Below, piece after piece: positions 22,722 to 33,192 of a DNA stretch of 64,000 nt. The DNA is taken from the NCBI RefSeq assembly GCF_012489685.1, contig NC_080042.1:79365093-79429092 (forward strand), given 5' to 3'. The stretch is from Lotus japonicus. Its lineage: Eukaryota; Streptophyta; Magnoliopsida; Fabales; Fabaceae. Position 1 is the stretch's first letter. The number at the start of each line of letters is the position of its first letter. Under the pieces are notes generated by a model. That model was not told where the DNA came from and made no database searches. It worked only from the letters and a program-made list of their open reading frames with translations. Made by a program: the position numbers and the translations under genes.

Positions 22722-22870
22722 GGGATGGCAATGGATAGGGTCTGGGCAGGGTACTATAGTACTCATCCACATACCCGCGTTTTCAAAAAGTACTCGTACC
22801 CGTCCCAATACCCACGTGGGTAGCAACCTGAATGCCCGTCCCCGTACCCGTGCCCGTTACCCGCAATTTA
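22722..22870. mobile_element. TAGGGATGGCAATGG-type repeat terminus
   Basis: The stretch starts CTAGGGATGGCAATGGATAGG and continues with alternating ACCCG/GTACC words (22780-22860). Many plant hAT-like elements have this terminus. No inverted partner was located, so the extent is uncertain. Confidence 0.35.
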
Positions 22871-23216
22871 GTTAGTGAAAATTTAACTTTCTTCAATAGA
22901 AAATCAAAATATAACTGCTGTTATAAAATAAAACTCATTAATTAAAAATACAAATGATCATCAATATTTAAGAAGTAAAATCATTTGAATAAGTATAAAT
23001 TTTATAATTATGATGAAAGATTTTTTACCACTCTATATTTGAATCTCACTCAATTGTAGTATAGTAAAAGGTTTTGTCGTATCCACAAGGAGGTGTAATA
23101 CTTATGTCGTTCAACAGTTCACAAACTCAAATGATGAATTCACAATAGTTTGATTGTTTATGCATGAAAGTAAATAGGAAAACAGATAAAATGATAGAGA
23201 AACAACAAGTATAAGT

Positions 23217-23495
23217 ACTGCCAAGCCTGGGGTTCACAAACGGCCAAGTTCTGATCCAATTGAGTCACGTGTTACTGCCAAGCATAGGGTTCACAAACGG
23301 CCAAGAACTTATAGGCATGAGGATATTGATGACATGGTTTGGTGTGATGGGTCTTTTGAACTGAGAAGCTTCTATCCTCCGAGTCACATTGCAGATTTGG
23401 TAGATGAAGCAGACAAACTTTTACACAAACACAATCATCACAAACCTATGTGTGCAGACGAAACTCGTAACTTTCTTCACACATCTCCAGGGTGA
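23217..23495 (+). pseudogene. Displaced copy of the JMJ25-like exon 3
   Basis: On the plus strand an open frame reads TAKPGVHKRPSSDPIESRVT, then RHEDIDDMVWCDGSFELRSF and DLVDEADKLLHKHNHHKPM, ending at TGA 23493-23495. It matches the third exon of the JMJ25-like fragment at 9761-10268, including its internal 19-residue repeat, so it was copied after that repeat formed. No upstream or downstream JMJ exons accompany it. It abuts the F-box/LRR fragment on the other strand. Confidence 0.8.
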
Positions 23496-24201
23496 AGACA
23501 TAGATTTTTGGCTATAACAACATAACCTTTAACTATCAGCAGGCTCTTTGTCTCTAAAAACCTAGGGTCATGCTTAGAGAAACAATTTTCCAGAGAATGA
23601 GTAGACACTTGAACAGGCCGAAACAATGTTTCATTTTTAGGAACAGATTGTAGGTCCAAGTGTTTAATGATCGGCGGAGAGGATGAATCTTGCAAGACAA
23701 CTGGGTTGAATTCATCCTACATAATCCATGGTGTGTATATATAAGAAATTAAGTAGATAAGCAAACGAAATGAATCAACCAATAGCTACTTTTTACTTAC
23801 CACAATCGACTGATCGATAGATAGGGAAAGAATGCCAAAACATTTTGAGGCTTGAAGTTTTGGATAAATTCCCTCAAGTCAGAAAAATCTAAATGATCAA
23901 CGTGCATCTCAACATTGACTTCTAGTTGACTAGAACTTCTCAGAAAAGATATAATAGGTTTTGGTGCACCATAACCAACATATTGACATGATGATAGATT
24001 TGGAGCATCAATGGTAACCTCCTTCAAGTTAGAGCATTTGGACAATATCAATACCTTTAGTATATCACTTGAAATACAAATCTTCTCAGACATAGTGCAA
24101 TTCTCCAATTTGAAACTCCCACGGACAGGACGTTTAAGAAATAGTTCAATAAAATCCCGCAAGTGTAAGCGGTTCAAATTTTTGCACCTTTCAAACTCCA
24201 A
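23477..24201 (-). pseudogene. F-box/LRR (FBD-type) protein fragment, two exons
   Basis: The upstream exon (24201 to about 23800) has leucine-rich repeats: LENCTMSEKICISSDILKVL, LSKCSNLKEVTIDAPNLSSC and EMHVDHLDFSDLREFIQNF. It ends at a good donor (G|GTAAGT). The second exon (about 23716-23477) reads FNPVVLQDSSSPPIIKHLDL and ends HPGDV-stop. The N-terminal F-box is missing and nothing upstream (24236 onward) supplies it, so this is a 5'-truncated fragment of an F-box/LRR gene. Confidence 0.65.
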
Positions 24202-24235
24202 CTTACAAATACTTATTCATAGTGCACATTGTTGA

Positions 24236-25351
24236 GCAATAAATTAAATCCTTATTTTTCAACCTCAATATTTAATTATTTATACACATTGTCCATTTCT
24301 CTTTATCTCTCACAAAAGTTTAGTTCTATATGATTATGCATTCCTTTCATTAAGAATTAAGAGAATAACACCTTGGAGTTGGATGTATTGCGTGTAGGTC
24401 CAATTAGGGAGGAGTTTGGTTTCCATTGATAAGTGTTAGTTAGGGAGAGCTTTATATCCTAAATGAGTCCACCTAACTTGATTTGGATTAATTGAAGTTT
24501 ATATGACTTTCAGATAGGGGGTTGGCTAAATCACCCATGATGAATTTTGGGTGAAATTACTCATTGCCTAGTTGTTTCAGTTATATTATGACATGTGTCA
24601 TTTACTATCCACATCAGTTTTAATTTGTCATTTTCGAAATATATATTTTATTAATTAATAGAAATTCTAGAATAACCAAGCTAATTTAGTTAATAGCTTA
24701 TTACACCTCTATTTTTTAAACAATTACAATGTACTCCAGTCCTCCTATTTCACGTTATTCCCTTCGGTTTCAAATGAAAAAAAAAAGCTCTCCCCGTCGC
24801 CGGCGGCAACCGCGACCTGGTTTGGTGGTGGACGCTTCTCCAACCAGCATGGCAAAAGTCGTTTATCTCTTCTCTCATTCTTATGGCAAAAACACTCTCC
24901 CCTTTTGGTTCGTTTTTCTTCAATTCAATTGTTTACACAGCATACATGTTCAGTGGCTGATTGTGTTAATGGAATTTTAAAACTATTATCTGGGTATGGT
25001 TTCTTTTCAACTATTATCTGGGTATGGTTTCTTTTTTGCAATTGTGGTGTTGAATTTCTTCATTTCTACCAACCAGTTTTTCTTATGCCCTTAATAGAAC
25101 AATTCGTTGTTCATGATGAACATCAACAATGAATTGAAAAAACATTAACAAAGAATTGTCTATTGTTGCACACATACATGTAGACATACAAACAAACATA
25201 CTTACATATACATATATGCATGCATACAAACATACACGGATAATTGGACAATTATATTACCAATGTAATGTTATTATATTTTGATGGGGTGTTAATGAAG
25301 ATAAAAGAAATATGTTGCTAGGATGTGATAGAAGTAGAACGATTTGTGTAG
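24236..25351. other. AT-rich intergenic DNA
   Basis: No clear gene. A 27-bp unit (CAACTATTATCTGGGTATGG) is duplicated at 24978-25030. A third, shorter copy of the TTGTCTATTGTTGCACACAT text and TACA repeats lies at 25157-25240, related to the palindrome at 25860-26317. Confidence 0.45.
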
Positions 25352-25485
25352 GTGCCGAGGATACTGGTGGATTCTTTTATGTGGAGGAAAACATGCAACC
25401 ATGTGCAAATAAGGAGCAAGGTGACGATGACATTATGGAATTGCATCTTGCAGCGCCAAGTGTTGCTTCAGAGGAATTTGGTTGA
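25352..25485 (+). CDS. Possible terminal exon of an unrecognised gene
   Basis: After a plausible acceptor (TTTGTGTAG) an open frame reads GAEDTGGFFYVEENMQPC and ends IMELHLAAPSVASEEFG-stop. It is acidic, and its more balanced composition sets it apart from the AT-rich flanks. No partner exon is recognised upstream, so it is either an orphan exon or chance. Confidence 0.25.
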
Positions 25486-25757
25486 AGAATGAGAAATTTA
25501 TCAATTAGATGACAAATTTAATTTGATTTGATGATGTTTGATTGTGTTAAGTTATATATAATACATTTCCTCTTGATCACAAAACAAACTTTTACAATAT
25601 GATAAATTTTTCTCAGAAAATTTTATATTACAATGAATGTATGTTTGAAATTCTTTTGATCTGATTGCAGATGATTGTCTAATGGGTTGGTTAGGCCGCC
25701 TTGTCTTTGTCCATCCCACACAGGGCTTGAAGCTTCCAGACTGAACATCATCTTAAA

Positions 25758-25915
25758 GGTATGTTAACTTCTATACGTGCTGCACAACTTTGGAGCCATA
25801 GAGAGAAGTCCAGGATTTTTGTTTCATCTTAAAGGTATGTTAACTTCTATACGTGCTGCACAACTTTGGAGCCTTAGAGAGAAGTCCAGGATTTTTGTTT
25901 CATCTTATAGGTATG
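25758..25915. repeat. 76-bp tandem repeat leading into a palindrome
   Basis: The unit GGTATGTTAACTTCTATACG...TTGTTTCATCTTA occurs at about 25758, 25834 and (partly) 25910. The third unit runs into the left arm of the inverted repeat at 25860-26317. Confidence 0.8.
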
Positions 25916-26317
25916 TTAACTTCTATACGTGCTGCACAACTTTGTCTATTGTTGCACACATGCATGTATTTATACATACAAACAAACATATACATACATA
26001 CATATACATGCATATACATAAACATATACATACATATACATATACATACATACATATACATACATACATATACATATACATATATGTTTGTTTGTATGTA
26101 TAAATACATGTATGTATATGTATGTATGTATATGTATATGTATGTATTTGTATGTATATGTATATGTATGTATATGTATGTATGTATATGTTTGTTTGTA
26201 TGTATAAATACATGTATGTGTGCAACAATAGACAAAGTTGTGCAGCACGTATAGAAATTAACATACCTTTAAGATGAAACAAAAATCCTGGACTTCTCTC
26301 TAAGGCTCCAAAGTTGT
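25860..26317. repeat. ~460-bp palindrome with TACA/TATA-rich centre
   Basis: The left arm starts CAACTTTGGAGCCTTAGAGAG and includes CTATACGTGCTGCACAACTT and TGTCTATTGTTGCACACAT. The right arm is its reverse complement, ending AAGGCTCCAAAGTTGTG. The centre (25970-26215) is (TACA)n/(TGTA)n, itself self-complementary. The many Tyr/Ile/His open frames here are microsatellite translations. Confidence 0.9.
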
Positions 26318-26321
26318 GAAG

Positions 26322-27412
26322 TTCTTCACAGTAGCAACATTAGCATGGATCTTCACAATAGCAACATTAGCATCCTCATTAATCATTAGCACAATAGTAA
26401 AGTGAATCATATTTTCCTATTAAAAAAATTACATATATAGTTCACTAATAGATTATATTTAAATTAAATGAACCCCAAGCCCAAAACCCAAATTGATATA
26501 CCCATTTTACTTCATCAGCATATACAAAATAGACAACCATGGATCTTCACAGTAGCAACATTAGCATCCTCATTAATCAATAGCACAATAGTAAAGTGAT
26601 GTTAAAACTGCCAAATACATGTTATCAATGAAAATAGAAACTTTGTGATTCAAAAGCGAAACCTTTTCAATGCTGCAAACTGCAAAATTAAATGCTGCAA
26701 ACTGCAAAATTTCTAACACCCGAAACCCTCACCCAACCCCCAAAACTCGAAACCCATTCAACCCCCAAACCCAGAACCCAACCCCGAAACAGAAACCCCC
26801 TGTCCCCAAACAAGAGAGCTCTCTCTCCATTTTCGAAGCAATTAAATGGGTTCAACTCAATTTATGCTTCCTCCTCCAGCTTCATCTTGTGCTTCCTCCT
26901 CCAGCTTCATCTTTTCACGGGTATGCTCACTCGAAAGATTTTGTTTGGGGACAGGGGGTTTCTGTTTCGGGGTTGGGTTCTGGGTTTGGGGGTTGAATGG
27001 GTTTCGAGTTTTGGGGGTTGGGTGAGGGTTTCGGGTGTTAGAAATTTTGCAGTTTGCAGCATTTAATTTTGCAGTTTGCAGCATTGAAAAGGTTTCGCTT
27101 TTGAATCACAAAGTTTCTATTTTCATTGATAACATGTATTTGGCAGTTTTAACATCACTTTACTATTGTGCTAATGATTAATGAGGATGCTAATGTTGCT
27201 ACTGTGAAGATCCATGGTTGTCTATTTTGTATATGCTGATGAAATAAAATGGGTATATCAATTTGGGTTTTGGGCTTGGGGTTCATTTAATTTAAATATA
27301 ATCTATTAGTGAACTATATATGTAATTTTTTTAATAGGAAAATATGATTCACTTTACTATTGTGCTAATGATTAATGAGGATGCTAGTATATGCTACTGT
27401 GAAGTTCTTTAC
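26322..27412. repeat. ~1.1-kb long inverted repeat (foldback/hairpin)
   Basis: The left arm (about 26322-26815) and right arm (about 26938-27412) are reverse complements with very few differences over about 470 bp. They share TTCACAGTAGCAACATTAGC, AACCCCAAGCCCAAAACCC and the AACTGCAAAATT..ATGCTGCAA words. The left arm has about 30 extra bp near its outer end. The loop is about 120 bp and contains a duplicated CTTCCTCCTCCAGCTTCATC. A transcript would fold into a long, near-perfect hairpin, a typical source of small RNAs in plants. No transposase is visible. Confidence 0.9.
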
Positions 27413-27532
27413 ATGGCTTGTGCTTTAAAATTTAAAGAAAAACTGATAAGACAATCATATATAAACTAGTAATTCATGGCAACTAAATTTAGAAATGCTC
27501 ATAACAAGCAAATATATATAGAAAATAAAATT

Positions 27533-27895
27533 CTACCTTTCACCAATGTATGTGAGGAGATTATCGGTGGCAAAACACTCAATTCGAATGTCTTCTAGAT
27601 GACCGCTACTTCGTTGAACAACACAACGACAAACCTTCTCCAAATCGTAGCGTCTAAAATTGCGAGTGCAGAGATTAGTCATGTCAATGGTACGCCACAT
27701 GAGAGGATCTTTGCAAATGTTCCTCCACAAAGTGCACACATGAGATGCACTCATCACAACTTCAACAACATCGAGCATTTGGAATATGCTTGCTATGATG
27801 TCTCTTGGAAGCTCAAGCCAGTTTGGCCCCTCTCCCTTCACTTTCTTCCTCGATCTCAAATATACCATCCTGCAATTGCAAACAAAACCAACCAT
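27533..27895 (-). CDS. F-box protein (SKIP19-like LRR type), first exon only
   Basis: The more likely start is MVYLRSRKKVKGEGPNWLEL (near 27868). Next comes an F-box, LPRDIIASIFQMLDVVEVVM and HVCTLWRNICKDPLMWRTID, typical of the plant SKIP19-like F-box/LRR group. LEKVCRCVVQRSSGHLEDIR then begins the LRR region. The frame ends YIGER at a donor-like G|GTAGAA (about 27533), where this family usually has an intron. The expected LRR exon is not found downstream; the long inverted repeat begins 120 bp away. The gene is probably truncated by it. Confidence 0.65.
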   Translation of the reverse strand: MVGFVCNCRMVYLRSRKKVKGEGPNWLELPRDIIASIFQMLDVVEVVMSASHVCTLWRNICKDPLMWRTIDMTNLCTRNFRRYDLEKVCRCVVQRSSGHLEDIRIECFATDNLLTYIGER

Positions 27896-27910
27896 AAGAA
27901 CTTGGTTTGA

Positions 27911-28596
27911 GGTGTACTAATATATTTATAGGTAAGTTTCAAACGGCTACCTATGCACAAGTTTGAAAATTTTAAGTTTCTCAAGGTAGTTTAATTTCCT
28001 TTGGATTGATGGGTAAATAATTATACTGAGATGTGTTTTAACCTTAAATTAGTTTACAAGTATAGCATTTATAAGTCAACAACATATCCCAAGGAAATAT
28101 AGGCAGCTGTAGAATTTAAAATTCTCTTCCTTTCCAATACTATAATTTTACCAAATCAATCATTAAAACTCTTTTTTCTCAAACCATGATTCTGTGAACT
28201 CGAAATGCAAAACTAATGCAGAACTCTCTTTTTTATTGGTTGGAATTAATGTAGTGGGGCCAAATAATTTAGTGGACCTAATATGAATTTCAAATAATTC
28301 AGAAATAGTATTGATTATTGAAAAGAAAGTGTTAAAGTGACTGTTGATAACATTTACTATTTGTTATTTCAAAAAAAAAAACATTTACTATTTGTTCTAA
28401 ATTTTGAAATACGGTTGAAATGATAAATTCCCATTTGAGCATCTCCTTTTATTTTCCTTAATTTGTTTCAACTGTCCTTTCTTGTGTGTGTCTTGTTTTT
28501 GAAAGTCTCTTGTTCTAGCTGCTGGTACAAAATGTGTATACGTATGGGGAAATTTGGGAGTTGTAGTGTTCATGGTAGATGTATAAAACTCCTATA
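27911..28596. other. AT-rich intergenic DNA
   Basis: No coding or repeat structure is seen apart from a 19-bp direct repeat (ACATTTACTATTTGTT) around 28350 and 28380. Confidence 0.5.
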
Positions 28597-28790
28597 TTAG
28601 GGGGTGGCTTCAACATCCATGTACGACCCCGACCTGACTGCGACATTCTGACCGTTGCTGTCCAGCGCGCATGCCCGGCCGTTGAAGACGCAAACGTCTT
28701 CATAAGTATGTATGTTCCCAACAATAATTGGTGTTGTTGGAAATAGTACAAAATGACAATTATGGATGATACATTGCATTGCATGCTACA
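28597..28790 (-). pseudogene. DUF295 / SKIP23-like F-box protein fragment
   Basis: A GC-richer stretch on the minus strand reads HTYEDVCVFNGRACALDSNG followed by QNVAVRSGSYMDVEATP and a stop. The pattern (D-V-x-V-F-x-G-R-x-x-A-x-D-x-x-G) matches the C-terminal DUF295 region of plant SKIP23-like F-box proteins. Only about 45 family residues remain and no F-box lies nearby. Confidence 0.5.
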
Positions 28791-29025
28791 AACACACTAA
28801 CATTATCATGAACATCAGAGTTGTCAAACATCTTGCCGACTTCTCCTGAACCAATTCTTCAAAGCCATTGATAGTTCAGTAAAATCAGACAAATATGACG
28901 CTAACATTTGGGACGCAATAATTTAATTACTCTGTCCCTATTTGTGAGAGAATTAGCAATAAACAAACACATTAACATTATCATGAACATAAGAGTTGTC
29001 AAACATCTTGCTAACTTCTCCCTTA
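28791..29025. repeat. Direct ~57-bp repeat
   Basis: CATTATCATGAACATCAGAG...CATCTTGCCGACTTCTCC at about 28800 recurs with four differences at about 28977. The spacing is 177 bp. Confidence 0.7.
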
Positions 29026-29131
29026 ACCAAATTGCATTCCTTTTGACAACCTTCTTTCTCCATGTTGTGACTTTGCATGCTTTCAACATGGAGAAAGAAA
29101 GGTGACCTTCAAGAAACAACTAAGAATTGAA

Positions 29132-30377
29132 CTAAGCACCATCATGGTTGAACTGAGCAGTAAGATTATGCTCCATCGGTGCAGCAGCTTCCACTTCCGC
29201 ATCCAAGGGTCCAGCAACATTAGGATCCGCTTCCAGAGGTGCTTCCTCATTTTCTTCCAGAGGAGCAAGATCTTCGTCTTCAATAGGCGCATTCAGATCT
29301 TCATAATTTTCTTCCAGGGGAGGAAAATCTTCTTCATGGAGATGTGCATCCAGTTCTTCATCAACTTCATCTTCATGTGACACTTCAGTATGAACAGATG
29401 AGTGAACAGTAGGACCATTTGGCGTTTCTTCAGCAGTAGACATCATCAATGACCCATTGATTGTATTTTCTTCTGGTTCTTCAACAATGTATTCCATTGG
29501 ATTGTCTTCTTGTGCAGCCTCGGGAGTGAGAGGTAGTCTCTTCTGCCTTAGTGTTCTGCTGATATACATTGAAATTGAGGACCGAGGAAATAAATGATAG
29601 AGATCTATAATACCAGCAAGGCGAGATCCTGCAGGAAAGAGAAGAAACAACCAAGAAGTCCAAGGAACCACAAAGGCCCATGGAGTTTGAATGAGTGGGC
29701 GAGGAATAGTTCCCACATACCCAGTGATAGGAACAAGATTCAATTGATTGTGTTCAGGTTCCGGTGCTGGTACAACGTTTCTCCAAGCAAGCAGAGTGAA
29801 ACTTGTACCAGGTGCAGAGGCTGATGACCACTGATGAGTGATGCAGCCATACTGTGACTGATTCATTTGTTGACCGAGGTAATGCAGAAACGAGGGTTCC
29901 AAGACGGATTCTTTAGGAGAGTTGTTGATCTTTCTCTTCTTCAGGGAGTCTTGGACTCGCAATTGCAAACGCCTCTTTCGTGCCTTTGAAACTGCAAGGC
30001 TGGAGATGACCTTTGATGACGATGCAGTATTTTTCTTATTCTTGGATTCATGAGAGAGACTTAAGTCAGACGAAGATGAAGAGCCGCGAGAATCATCTTC
30101 GTCACTTTCAGAACTTAAGATATGAATGATTTTTCCAGGAATAGTGTCTAGATCTGTCTGAAGAACCACAAAATCATCTTCCTTGTTGTATACATAGTTG
30201 CAGATCTTTCTCTGTTCGGGTGCAGAAGGTCCGGCTTTTCCTGGGAAGGGTGGTGCACAGGATTCTTCAAAAGACTCTTCTTTTGAACTAGTGATAGACT
30301 CAGAGGAGGAACGATGTGCGGGAAGAGATTTATGAGCTGCTTTCTTTCCGATAAACCAGGGTGCTCTGCCAGCCATA
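29132..30377 (-). CDS. Unrecognised acidic, Ser-rich protein
   Basis: The preferred start is MAGRAPWFIGKKAAHK at about 30377; an upstream ATG in the same frame (30427) lies in duplicated, leader-like DNA. The ~415-residue product has four parts. First is a basic/Ser-rich N-terminus. Next are an acidic Ser cluster (SSESDEDDSRGSSSSSDLSL) and a bipartite basic stretch (KARKRR...KKRKINN) that could be a nuclear signal. Then comes a hydrophobic block (WAFVVPWTSWLFLLFPAGSR) and finally a strongly acidic tail of loosely repeated PPLEEN / APLEEN units. No family recognised. A leader exon with donor AAG|GTAAAC lies at about 30967 on the same strand. It could be a transposon-derived protein. Confidence 0.4.
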
Positions 30378-31547
30378 ACTTTCTCCTCACTCCTCTCTCG
30401 GCTACGCCCGCGCAGTCCACACCCCACTCACAGGCTCATGTAGTTTTCTGCAACAACTCTGCATCAGAATCAACTCTATAGTACTGAAATTCTCTCAGAT
30501 TTTCCTATCAAGTTTCTATCACTTTATCGCGCTATCTGTTTTGTAACAGACCCAATGAAACCTAAATTAGAGCATCAATGTGAAGAATCAGCTTGAACCA
30601 AATACAAAGACGAAAATCACATCAGTGAACACACGCAACTAATTGCTATGATTGAAGCCTAAATTAGAGTATCAATGTGAAGAATCGGCTTGAGTCAAAT
30701 ACAATGACGAAAATCACATCAGTAAACAAAAACTACTAATTGCTATGATTGAAACCTAAATTAGAGCATCAATGTGGAGAATCAACTTGAACCAGATATA
30801 ATGAGGAAACACTAAACACACATGAATAATTGCTATGAACCCTAAATTAGAGCATCACTGTGGAGAATCAGCTAGAAGTAAATTTAGCCCAAAATTGTGA
30901 ACCCTAAAATAAGAAGCAATAGTGAAGAAGAAAAAACCCCAAATTGGCCTAAATGATGATGTTTACCTTCTAGATGGCTGGACAGTGAAGAAGGAGAAGT
31001 GGAACTCTGGAAGGAGAAGCCTGAGCGTGTGGGAGAGAAAAGAACAACACGAAAGCAAACGACTTAGTGATGCTTCGGTCGAATGATGAAAACTGAAGCA
31101 GATGAAGATGGTGAAGAAGAAGTGTGTACTTATTCAAATTACTATGCTTCTTGTGTATACAATTGCTTAGAGTTTGTATTGGCGGTGTGAGAGGGAAGGA
31201 GAGGCGATGAATGGATGTTTCGTAGTCCTTTCAACTTCTTTTTGAAAATAAACTTTTCAAAAACTTTAATTTATTTATTTATTTTCTATTTTGAAATTTT
31301 TTTTTTTTATATCAGCTTCAGTTTCGCCCGTGGCTGAGATTGACATATAAACTTTTAAATTTAAATTATAATTTTCGGTTTCGCCCGTGGCCAAGATTGA
31401 GAAATAAATTTTAAATTATATAAGTTTCGATTACCAAATGTGCAAATAATGCAAATAAAAAAGAGTCAAGTAGGATTCGCTTGACTTAATAATGCAAATA
31501 AAAAAAGAATTACTAAAATGAGGCAGAAATTTTTTTATTTACCCCAA

Positions 31548-31851
31548 TAGAGTGAATTTGGCCACAACTAGCTTCCTCTGGTTCCACGACTTTAGGTTCC
31601 TCTAGTTGCACAGCTACAGCTTTCTCTTGTTGCACAACTTCATGTTCCTCTGATTGCATAACTCCTGGTTCCTCTGGTGGCACAACTTCAGGTTCCTCTA
31701 TTTGCAAAACTACAACTTTCACTTGTTGCACAACTCGATGTTGTTTCCCTTCCCTACAGCGATTTGAGGCTGTAGGAGGGTAACGACCTGCTCGCGTTGG
31801 TTCATCTTTAGGTTCACGTGAAACTTTTCGTTTAAGATTCTTCCTAGGCAT
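31548..31851 (-). CDS. Octapeptide-repeat protein, first exon (copy 2)
   Basis: Starts MPRKNLKRKVSREPKDEPTR and runs through RCREGKQHRVVQQ into seven octapeptides (LQIEEPEV, VPPEEPGV, MQSEEHEV, VQQEKAVA, VQLEEPKV and similar), then EEASCGQIHSIG and the donor GGG|GTAAAT. It is about 95% identical to the copy at 17.5 kb, and the frame is open in both. That is compatible with either recent duplication or selection. Later exons were not recognised. Function unknown. Confidence 0.45.
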
Positions 31852-31869
31852 TTATGTTTCAAACAATAT

Positions 31870-32330
31870 ATAGATTCTGGTACCTCACTTTCCCCGGGGA
31901 ACTTAGGGTCCTTTGAAAAATTTGGGTATTCTTAGGGTTTGGGCCGCAGATATATTTTTGTTAAACATAAGCCTGGGCTAAAAAAAACATTTTTCCATTT
32001 GAAATTAAATATTAAAAATTCGGGTATATCAATTTCGTCAGGGGAAAACCCTTGTTTTTTCTGGTACCTCACTTTCCCGGGAGAAATTAGGGTTTTTGAA
32101 AAATTTGGCTTTGAAAAGTTTGGGTTGGTATTATTAGGGTTTGAGCCGTGAATATATTTTTGTTAAACATAAGCCTCTGACCCAAATAAACAATTTTTTG
32201 GGGAAATCAAGCCTTTTTTTCTGGTACCTCACTTTCCTCGGGGAAATTAGGGTCCTATGAAAAATTTGGGTTGGTATTCTTAGGCTTTGTGCCGGAGATA
32301 TATTTTTGTTAAACATAAGCCTGGGTTCAG
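31870..32330. repeat. Three-fold ~180-bp repeat (copy 2)
   Basis: Units begin CTGGTACCTCACTTTCC at about 31878, 32060 and 32220, matching the array at 17790-18360. Confidence 0.75.
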
Positions 32331-32559
32331 TTTCGCCCGTGGCTGAGATTGACATTTAAATTTTTAAATTTAAATTATAATTTCCGGTTTCGCCCGTGGC
32401 CGAGATTGAGATATAAATTTTAAATTATATAAGTTTCGATTACCAAATGTGCAAATAATGCAAATAAAAAAAAGTCAAGTAGGATTCGCTTGACTTAATA
32501 ATACAAATAAGAAAAGAATTACTAAAATGAGGCAGAAAAAATTTTATTTACCCCAATAG

Positions 32560-32716
32560 AGTGATTTTGGCCACAACTAGCTTCCTTTGGTTCCACAACT
32601 TTAGGTTCCTCTAGTTGCACAGCTACAGCTTTCTCTTGTTGCACAACTTCAGGTTCCTCTGATTGCATAACTCCAGGTTCCTCTGGTGGCACAACTTCAG
32701 GTTCCTCTATTTGCAA
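32560..32716 (-). pseudogene. Octapeptide-repeat gene, truncated third copy
   Basis: This copy keeps only the repeat part (LQIEEPEV through VEPKEASCGQNHSIG) and the donor. The N-terminal half is missing: homology stops at about 32716, where AT-rich DNA begins. It arose by partial tandem duplication of copy 2 with a period of about 1.01 kb. Confidence 0.7.
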
Positions 32717-32811
32717 TTAGTATATTTATATAGTTTGAAACTATGTGATTAGTATATTTGAAATGACCCATTTAGTGTAGTATGGTTTTAATTGCTAATC
32801 TATAGGTGGGC

Positions 32812-32940
32812 CTGTGCATTTATCCACGCTTCAAGCCCAAAGAGCTCTTACGCGAGGGGGCGTGTTAGAATATAATATAAAATCATTGATGTGGCCCTTA
32901 CCCAACAGCTTAAGCTTTTGGGATAAAGTGGTTGTTTGAC
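32812..32940 (+). mobile_element. 3' end of the same TRIM-like family as 4814-5093
   Basis: Reads GTGGGCCTGTGCATTTATCC and TTCAAGCCCAAAGAGCTC, then a purine tract (GCGAGGGGGCG) and a terminal repeat TGTTAGAATATAATATAAAA...GTTTGACA. This matches the long terminal repeat and interior of the element at 4.8 kb in opposite orientation. The 5' half and primer-binding site are missing. Confidence 0.65.
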
Positions 32941-33001
32941 ATCTTTCATCCCAACCTAGTATTGTAAATTTTACATGGACCATGAAAACAACAAAAAAAT
33001 C

Positions 33002-33192
33002 ACTTTTCAAGGCTAAGTTGTAAGAAAGAAAAAAATCAATAAAACTCTTTGATAAGTGTTTTCTGCACAAGAACCAAAGTTCTGAGGATACAAATTCACT
33101 TTTCAAGGCTAAGTTGTAAGAAAGAAAATATCAATAAAAGTCCTTGATAAGTGTTTTCTGCACAAGAACCAAAGTTCTGAGGATACAAATTC
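33002..33192. repeat. ~95-bp tandem duplication
   Basis: TTTTCAAGGCTAAGTTGTAA...GAGGATACAAATTC occurs twice head to tail (about 33004 and 33099) with few differences. Confidence 0.85.

Larger units (their letters stand above)
30383..32436. repeat. Segmental duplication, copy 2 (partner 15226-18358)
   Basis: Direct-orientation copy of the block at 15.2-18.4 kb, carrying the tandem ~97-bp array (30561-30920), the leader-like exon, the octapeptide gene and the three-fold ~180-bp repeat. It lacks the 1.07-kb TIR element and has about 33 extra bp near 31135. Its right end runs into a further partial tandem copy (32330-32716). Confidence 0.85.

Noticed and set aside
25900..26282. Several 90-130-codon frames rich in Tyr/Ile/His on both strands
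   Set aside because: Translations of the (TACA)n/(TGTA)n palindrome core.
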